Source of the DNA: Methanohalobium sp046546175
GTDB lineage: Archaea > Halobacteriota > Methanosarcinia > Methanosarcinales > Methanosarcinaceae
NCBI RefSeq assembly: GCF_046546175.1
Contig: NZ_JBKGYF010000089.1
Span: forward strand, 1 to 6,745
DNA length: 6,745 nucleotides
Reading direction: 5' to 3'
Shown one piece after another: positions 4,933 to 6,745 of the stretch (position 1 is its first letter; each line of letters opens with the position of its first letter). The translations under genes were made by a program, and so were the position numbers. Under the pieces are notes generated by a model. It was not told the DNA's origin. It did no database searches and saw only the letters and a list, made by a program, of their open reading frames with translations.

Positions 4933-4944
4933 TGTTATTATAAA

Positions 4945-4952
4945 TTGGAATA
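4945..4952. repeat. right arm of the hairpin interrupted by the IS605-type element
   Basis: TTGGAATA is the perfect inverted partner of TATTCCAA at 3077-3084. It lies immediately outside the element and its TTTAT target. Confidence 0.5.
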
Positions 4953-5118
4953 GTATAGTTAACCAAAAAGGTAACGTCTGATATCTAAATAGTTCTTTTT
5001 AAATTGTTTGGTTTTGTATTATAGACTGTGTTGGTCCGTTATCAACCTCTCTGAATCCATATGTGATGTCCCTATAAGTGCCATAATCACATATGGATTT
5101 GAACCTCCCTTAACTAAA
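4953..5118 (+). repeat. intergenic repeat, copy B, with a 14-bp hairpin
   Basis: It aligns colinearly with copy A (2724-2890), with only two 1-nt gaps. It includes a perfect inverted repeat, AATCCATATGTGAT (5054-5067) and ATCACATATGGATT (5086-5099), with an 18-nt spacer. Before the IS605-type element arrived, copies A and B were separated by only about 265 bp with the zinc-ribbon gene between them. Copy B ends about 130 nt before the DUF1638 gene. Confidence 0.6.
5054..5099. promoter_or_regulatory. 14-bp perfect inverted repeat centred on CATATG arms
   Basis: AATCCATATGTGAT and ATCACATATGGATT face each other over 18 bases. As RNA this is a stable stem. As DNA the arms, each holding CATATG, could be two half-sites for a regulator. 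No T-run follows, so a simple terminator is less likely. Confidence 0.5.
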
Positions 5119-5145
5119 TGTGGTAAATAGATTAGATTGAATTTA

Positions 5146-5176
5146 AAGTTAGGTATTGAACAACTATACCTAACTT
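5146..5176. promoter_or_regulatory. 11-bp perfect inverted repeat upstream of the DUF1638 promoter
   Basis: AAGTTAGGTAT (5146-5156) and ATACCTAACTT (5166-5176) flank a 9-nt spacer. It lies about 30 bp upstream of the TATA-like box, a usual place for an archaeal activator or operator site. If transcription starts farther upstream, it would instead be a leader hairpin. Confidence 0.45.
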
Positions 5177-5205
5177 ATTCATATCAATATCATCACCAGT
5201 GAATA

Positions 5206-5216
5206 TTAAATTTATA
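5206..5216 (+). promoter_or_regulatory. candidate TATA box for the DUF1638 gene
   Basis: AT-rich sequence containing TTTATAT ends about 36 bases before the ATG at 5252, which predicts a leader of roughly 10-15 nt. Confidence 0.45.
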
Positions 5217-5251
5217 TTTCTATAGGAAAAATTAACTCTAAAAGTGGTTTT

Positions 5252-6091
5252 ATGTCTATTTTAAGTATTATAGGATGCAAAATGCTTGAAGACGAGATTG
5301 TAAATATTTTGAAACAGGATGTTAATATCGATAGGATAATAGTTCTAAATAATGGAGAACATTCAGATATTACATCCAAACTACAGTCTGAGGATATCAA
5401 ACCTGAAGTACTGTCTGAGACCGAGTTAGAAATAGACCATGATCAGGATTTTGAAAGTTCGGGGTTTACAATTATTGTGGTGGTTCAATCCAAAGATTTA
5501 CATTCCAATCTAAAAAATCTCAAACAAGAAACCCAAAAAACCATTGATAAAATTTCAATGTTTTCTGACGGGATACTATTATTTTATGGGTATTGCGGGG
5601 AAGCTTTTGTAGATATCGAAGATATATCCAAAGATGCTGATTGTACTGTCCGTATATTAAAAGATGAAAACCCACATAATGAAGACTTTGAAATCAAAGA
5701 CTGTATCGCACTTGCACTCGGGGGGAATGAGAATTATCGTAAAACACTGAAGGAATATCCTGATGCATTGTTTTTCACTCCCATGTGGTCTAATCACTGG
5801 GATGTACTGCTTGGCAGTCGTGAAAAGATGTCGAAAATAAGTAAGTCTGAAAAATCCTTTTTCAAAAAAGTGGGTATAAATAGGCTCGTAAAGATTGATA
5901 CGGGTCTTTTCTACGAATCAGGTTTCCAGGAAAATGTAGATGAATTTGCTGACATGTTCGGTCTGGAAATTGTAAATGTTAGTGGAACTAACAGGATTTC
6001 TGAAAATTGTTACTGGAAAGTGAAAGATGAACTGATTAACAGGGTTACTATTAATTGCAGCTCGGAAATAGGGTATGAAATATGGGACTGA
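5252..6091 (+). CDS. DUF1638 family protein, corrinoid-methyltransferase associated
   Basis: This 279-aa cytosolic protein matches the DUF1638 pattern. It has an N-terminal strand followed by C9 and an acidic helix (IIGCKMLEDE), then GILLFYGYCGEAF around C115, a DCIALALGG segment around C151, TPMWSNHW at 176-183 and KIDTGL at 215-219. The conserved Cys and His residues suggest metal or cofactor binding, but no activity is established that I know of. In methanogens and some bacteria such genes commonly sit beside corrinoid proteins and UroD-type methyltransferases, which fits the MtaA-like gene in this window although it is 3.7 kb away. The N-terminal third is acidic and less conserved-looking. 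The ribosome binding site is weak (GTGGT at 5244-5248). The gene has its own TATA-like box, two upstream inverted repeats, and a T-run after the stop. Confidence 0.82.
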   Translation: MSILSIIGCKMLEDEIVNILKQDVNIDRIIVLNNGEHSDITSKLQSEDIKPEVLSETELEIDHDQDFESSGFTIIVVVQSKDLHSNLKNLKQETQKTIDKISMFSDGILLFYGYCGEAFVDIEDISKDADCTVRILKDENPHNEDFEIKDCIALALGGNENYRKTLKEYPDALFFTPMWSNHWDVLLGSREKMSKISKSEKSFFKKVGINRLVKIDTGLFYESGFQENVDEFADMFGLEIVNVSGTNRISENCYWKVKDELINRVTINCSSEIGYEIWD

Positions 6092-6122
6092 TTGCAGAAA
6101 TCTATTTAGGATGGAATTAGAA

Positions 6123-6128
6123 TTTTTT
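6123..6128 (+). terminator. short T-run after the DUF1638 gene
   Basis: Six T residues lie 32 bases after the TGA stop, in an AT-rich context. This is a modest but plausible archaeal termination signal. Confidence 0.4.
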
Positions 6129-6194
6129 CGAATCCAATATCTAAACATTTGATAACTCCCTTGGAAGCAAAAAATGTCCATAGGCTCGAAAAGT

Positions 6195-6360
6195 TCACTC
6201 ATATGTCCCTATACCGAGTTGTTTTAGTGGAATCACATAAGGAGTATCATCATGGGTATGAACATGTGCCTGTACAACTATATACATTCTTGATGTTTTC
6301 ACATGTCAGTACTGTATCAGGTTCACCCATACCCCAGCTTACCATCATCCTCAATTGTTC
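6195..6360 (-). pseudogene. remnant of the C-terminus of a FecE/BtuD-type ABC transporter ATPase
   Basis: Read on the minus strand, one frame gives VSWGMGEPDTVLTCENIKNV and then Y. After a one-base shift it continues AHVHTHDDTPYVIPLKQLGI and ends GTYE-stop at 6195. This is the usual tail of ATP-binding subunits of iron-siderophore, haem or cobalamin importers, where G-x-P-x-x-VLT-x-ENI-x-x-VYG is followed by a His-rich TPYVIPL stretch. The Walker and signature motifs are absent. Only about 50 codons remain, with a frameshift near 6270-6285, so it cannot work. The fragment ends next to a broken tnpB, which suggests the gene was destroyed by insertion and deletion. A cobalamin importer would fit the corrinoid theme here, but iron is equally possible. 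The plus-strand ORF over this region is its shadow. Confidence 0.65.
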
Positions 6361-6368
6361 ATCTGTAG

Positions 6369-6745
6369 CAAAATTTCTTCAACTACAGGAAATATCTCAA
6401 TAAGAATACTGCTTATCACACGGTTAAAGAGAACGAAAATTACAGACTAATGCCATCTCAGGTTGCCCAGAATACCATGGAGACTGTAGATGGTGGTATG
6501 AAATCGTTCTTTAAGCTTCTGGATAAGAAAAGAAAAGGAGAATATGAGAAACCAGTTTCTCTCCCAAAGTATCTGGATAAAGACGGTAACTTCATATGTA
6601 CTTTCAAGAAAGATCAGCTGAAGGTTATCGACGATAAAATCAGATTATCTTTGGGTTTAGATTATTACAAAACTTATGGAATCAGATATTTGTATTTCAA
6701 GATTCCTGACAATATCCTTGGCAGATACATCAAGGAAGTCAGGAT
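6369..6745 (+). pseudogene. second tnpB, 5'-truncated and cut by the window edge
   Basis: From 6369 the frame reads QNFFNYRKYLNKNTAYHTVK and stays open to the end of the window. Its 125 complete codons align without a gap to residues 50-174 of the TnpB at 3121-4371, with about 55 percent identity by hand count; shared blocks include MPSQVAQ/LPSQVAQ, MKSFF and YLYFK. It belongs to the same clade but is a different element. A TAG at 6366-6368 closes the frame directly before the match, and no sequence matching the first 49 residues is found upstream. The 5' end is therefore lost. The RuvC region would lie beyond the window, so its state is unknown. It abuts the ABC ATPase remnant. Confidence 0.75.

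Larger units (their letters stand above)
3088..4939 (-). mobile_element. apparently intact IS605-type insertion sequence (IS200/IS605 family), about 1852 bp
   Basis: The element has the IS605 order on the minus strand: TTTAT target (4944-4940), tnpA-side end with hairpins, tnpA on the opposite strand, tnpB, then the short tnpB-side end finishing in GTAGTTCAC at 3088. The ends were placed by comparison with the relic at 133-461. As expected of this family there are no terminal inverted repeats and no target duplication. Both genes look uninterrupted and keep their catalytic residues, so it may be active. Transposition in this family uses single-stranded DNA, a TnpA that cuts and rejoins, and TnpB as an RNA-guided nuclease that favours retention at the donor site. 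Confidence 0.88.

Noticed and set aside
6350..6371. Reading LNCSSVAK before 6369 as the N-terminal part of the second tnpB after a frameshift
   Set aside because: The spacing to the matching region is about eight bases too short compared with the intact TnpB, so the resemblance is probably chance.
6149..6403. 84-aa plus-strand ORF
   Set aside because: It is mostly the shadow of the ABC ATPase remnant on the other strand and runs out of frame into the tnpB fragment.

Overview
The window looks like chromosomal DNA from a methylotrophic methanogenic archaeon of the Methanosarcinaceae type (Methanolobus, Methanohalobium, Methanococcoides or a relative). Evidence: a MtaA/MtbA-like zinc methyltransferase of the uroporphyrinogen-decarboxylase superfamily, a DUF1638 protein of the kind found beside corrinoid methyltransferase genes, AT-rich intergenic DNA with archaeal TATA-like boxes, GGTGAT/GGAG-type ribosome binding sites, and poly-T terminators. 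The genus cannot be fixed from the sequence.

Layout. 1-132: gene-free DNA with two small hairpins and a TATA-like box. 133-461: a 329-bp non-autonomous relic of an IS200/IS605 element, densely folded and ending in an omega-RNA-like tail. 477-1553 (+): the MtaA-like methyltransferase gene, whose ribosome binding site begins three bases after the relic. 1753-1950 (-): a 65-aa acidic protein made of two repeats. 2124-2483 (-): a degenerate response-regulator receiver. 2484-2723: no gene seen. 2724-2890: copy A of a diverged intergenic repeat, followed by a 44-aa zinc-ribbon protein (2927-3061, +). 3088-4939: an apparently intact IS605-type element with tnpB (-) and tnpA (+) transcribed divergently. 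4953-5118: copy B of the intergenic repeat. 5146-5176: an 11-bp inverted repeat. 5252-6091 (+): the DUF1638 protein. 6195-6360 (-): the broken C-terminal tail of a FecE/BtuD-type ABC ATPase. 6369-6745 (+): part of a second tnpB that runs off the window.

The main novelty is the relationship between the relic and the intact element. They lie in opposite orientation, and their tnpA-side ends match at 100 of 102 positions. Their terminal 33 nt on the tnpB side match at 32 of 33. The interior differs: the relic carries a chain of hairpins where the intact element carries tnpA and tnpB. Both copies follow a TTTAT sequence, the likely target motif. Removing the relic on paper joins a TATA box to the ribosome binding site and ATG of the methyltransferase gene at normal archaeal spacing, so the relic appears to have become a long structured 5' leader. 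Removing the intact element on paper restores an 8-bp hairpin, so it seems to have landed in a hairpin loop. The zinc-ribbon and DUF1638 genes are both preceded by copies of the same roughly 165-nt sequence, each with its own hairpin.

Taken together, this is a corrinoid/methyl-transfer neighbourhood (methyltransferase, DUF1638 protein, fragment of a possible cobalamin or iron importer) that has been repeatedly remodelled by IS200/IS605 elements.
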